Assembly (NCBI GenBank): GCA_001184205.1
Contig: LBMP01000008.1
Span: 1 to 64,000 of the forward strand
Length of the DNA stretch: 64,000 nt
Source: Desulfocarbo indianensis
GTDB lineage: Bacteria; Desulfobacterota; Desulfarculia; Desulfarculales; Desulfarculaceae
Direction: 5' to 3'
The notes beneath the pieces are model-generated. The model was not told the origin of the DNA. It was given only the letters and a program-made list of their open reading frames with translations, and searched no databases. Both the position numbers and the translations under genes were made by a program. Positions 62,430 to 64,000 of this stretch are shown here, in pieces (within the stretch, counting starts at the first letter, position 1; each line of letters starts with the position of its first letter).

Positions 62430-63734
62430 CTAGCTCCTTCCCTGGGGCGGCTCTTTGGGCGAGAGCACGCGGCGCAGATTGAACTCCCGGAAGGCGATCA
62501 GGCCGGTGGGGCGGAAGATCATCACCAGGATCAGAAGCAGTGGAATGAGGATCCACTTGAATATCTCCAAGGGCCGCAAGGCCTCGCCCAAAATGCTGAT
62601 GCCCACCGCGCCCACCACCGAGCCCAGCACCGAGTTGAGCCCGCCGAAATAGACCATGGCCAGGACCTCGGCCAGTTTCTGGATGCCGAAGGTGGCCGGG
62701 TTCACGTAGCGCAGCACGTGGGCGAAAAGCCCGCCGGCCACGCCGGCCCAAAAGGCGCTGAACATGAAGGCCGCCATCTTGGTGCGGCGGGTGTTGATGC
62801 TCATGGCCTCGGCCGCGGTTTCATCGTCGCGCACCGCGTTGGTGGCCTTGCCCAGGATGGAGGTGACGAAGTTGTTGATCACCCACACGCACAGGGCGCA
62901 GACCGCGAACACCATGGGCAGGCTGGCCAAATCCGGCTGGGAGGAAAGCCCCCTGGGGCCGCCCACCCATTCCAGGTTTTCGATGAGGCTTTTGACGATG
63001 AAGGTGAAGGCCAGGCTGATGATGGCCAGGTAGTCGCCCCGGGTGCGGAAGGAGGGCACCGCGATCAAGAGGGCCCCCAGGGAGGCGACCAGGCCGCCCA
63101 GCGCCAGGGCCAGGGGGAACAGGAAAGGCGCCAGTTGCGGCGGCAGCAGGGCCGCGCCGAACAGGCGGTCGCTGGCGAAAAGCCCCACGGTGAACACCGA
63201 GGCCGCGTAGGCCCCCAAGGCCATGAAGCCGGGATGCGAACAGGAGAACTCGCCCATGTAGCCGTTGATCACGTTGAGGCTCAAGGTGAGCATCACCGCG
63301 ATCATGGTGAGCCTGAGGGTGATGTCGCGGTAGTCGCTGACCTCGGCCCAGACGTGCAGCGCCGCGTACAACAGGGCCAGGTGAACCAGGGCCGATACCG
63401 CCAGGGGCGCTTTGAGCAAGGCGCGGGAGGCCCGGTTGGCCAAGGGCGCGCTGAATCTGGCCACCAGGGCCATGGGCAGGAGATAGATGATAAATACGAA
63501 GGCCAGGGTGCCGGGAATCAAAAACGGCTTTTTCAAGGCGATGATGAAACCGAACAGCATGGGTATCTTGGGCAGGCCCAGGGCGTGGGCCAGGGCCAGG
63601 CCCAGCCATTTTTCCAAGAGCACCGCGGCTAGGGCGCTCAACAGCCAGCCCAGGGCCGGGGTGGCGGCAAAGGGCGACCAGGCCTTACGCATGAAGCCCT
63701 TGAAGCCTGCTTTCGCGTGGTGCAACGCGGCCAT
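62430..63734 (-). CDS. livM: Branched-chain amino acid permease LivM
   Basis: 434 aa with about ten TM segments; longer than many LivM (about 300-350) through an N-terminal extension of ~110 residues holding two or three extra hydrophobic segments. The LivM signature SLNVINGYMGEFSCSHPGFMALGAYAAS and the EAA-type loop VRDDETAAEAMSINTRRTKMAAFM are present. It forms the inner-membrane channel with LivH, whose gene precedes it by 3 bases. Confidence 0.93.
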   Translation of the reverse strand: MAALHHAKAGFKGFMRKAWSPFAATPALGWLLSALAAVLLEKWLGLALAHALGLPKIPMLFGFIIALKKPFLIPGTLAFVFIIYLLPMALVARFSAPLANRASRALLKAPLAVSALVHLALLYAALHVWAEVSDYRDITLRLTMIAVMLTLSLNVINGYMGEFSCSHPGFMALGAYAASVFTVGLFASDRLFGAALLPPQLAPFLFPLALALGGLVASLGALLIAVPSFRTRGDYLAIISLAFTFIVKSLIENLEWVGGPRGLSSQPDLASLPMVFAVCALCVWVINNFVTSILGKATNAVRDDETAAEAMSINTRRTKMAAFMFSAFWAGVAGGLFAHVLRYVNPATFGIQKLAEVLAMVYFGGLNSVLGSVVGAVGISILGEALRPLEIFKWILIPLLLILVMIFRPTGLIAFREFNLRRVLSPKEPPQGRS

Positions 63735-63737
63735 GGC

Positions 63738-64000
63738 TTACAGCCTCAGGCGGGCCGAGTAGGGCTCGCCGAAAAAGCCGTGGGGCCGGAACACCAGGAT
63801 CACCAGGATGATGGAATAGGCGATCAGATCGCGCAGGGTGGAGGGAAAGACCATGGCCACGAAAATCTCGATGAAGCCCAGGAGGAAGCCGGCCAGGGTG
63901 GCGCCCAGCACCGAGCCCCGCCCGCCCAGGATGGCCGCCACGAAGGCCTTCCACCCGAACACGATGCCCATGTAGGGGTCCAGCACCGGATAGGCCACGC
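63738..64000 (-). CDS. livH: Branched-chain amino acid permease LivH, C-terminal part (cut by window edge)
   Basis: The last ~87 codons are present, beginning before 64000. LDPYMGIVFGWKAFVAAILGGRGSVLGATLAGFLLG is the LivH ABC-contact region, followed by the final TM and VFRPHGFFGE, a common LivH tail. The rest of the permease and likely the binding protein gene lie beyond the window. Confidence 0.88.
   Translation of the reverse strand, partial: VAYPVLDPYMGIVFGWKAFVAAILGGRGSVLGATLAGFLLGFIEIFVAMVFPSTLRDLIAYSIILVILVFRPHGFFGEPYSARLRL

Overview
The window is GC-rich bacterial chromosome with dense, mostly short-spaced genes. Gene content suggests a Desulfobacterota (former Deltaproteobacteria) organism, perhaps near Desulfarculus. 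The pointers are a leuS-lptE-holA / rpsT / murJ block, mfd followed by two SurA/PpiC-type genes, DUF3786 and Cys-rich (DUF3795-like) genes beside a fused acetyl-CoA carboxyltransferase, and many multi-PAS sensors. The lineage is inferred from content, since no search could be run. I saw no phage, insertion sequence or CRISPR array.

Layout. 1-320 is the 3' end of malate dehydrogenase. 490-8199 is a signalling block: a sigma-54 activator (NtrC family), a small protein behind a sigma-54-like promoter, a dCache chemoreceptor and a four-PAS hybrid kinase. An amidohydrolase (minus strand) and an AT-richer regulator (winged helix, ATPase and DUF4325) follow; three TTGACAAT repeats precede the regulator. 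10560-16885 is housekeeping: leuS, lptE, holA, rpsT (minus) and murJ. 17045-26075 holds a membrane CxxC protein, a lytic transglycosylase, tldD and pmbA separated by an EAL-HDOD gene, an RdgC-like pair with a small membrane protein, and a deacetylase-family gene.

26142-28815 holds tRNA-Ala, then hisB, a lipoprotein, hisA and a zinc-ribbon gene. 29345-33635 has a single-domain response regulator, two MFS transporters and an IclR regulator. 33952-35971 (minus) has rmlA and an RtcA-like cyclase with an altered N-terminal motif. 36314-41878 is mfd and the two chaperone/isomerase genes. 42259-52084 has a hybrid kinase, a cysteine desulfurase, a PHP phosphoesterase, a thioesterase, a large transglycosylase and a four-PAS GGDEF-EAL protein. 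52543-55821 is an envelope-glycan cluster (GT2, GT39-like, methyltransferase). Then come tRNA-His, a fused AccA-AccD gene with DUF3786 and DUF3795-like partners, tRNA-Arg, a membrane-anchored SGNH protein, and on the minus strand the branched-chain amino acid ABC genes livH (partial), livM, livG and livF.

The most promising items are the repeat-associated HTH/ATPase/DUF4325 regulator, the sigma-54-like promoter that moves a gene start, the carboxyltransferase fusion with a displaced zinc ligand, the altered RtcA homologue, and a zinc-ribbon gene whose homology-supported start lacks an ATG, GTG or TTG codon.
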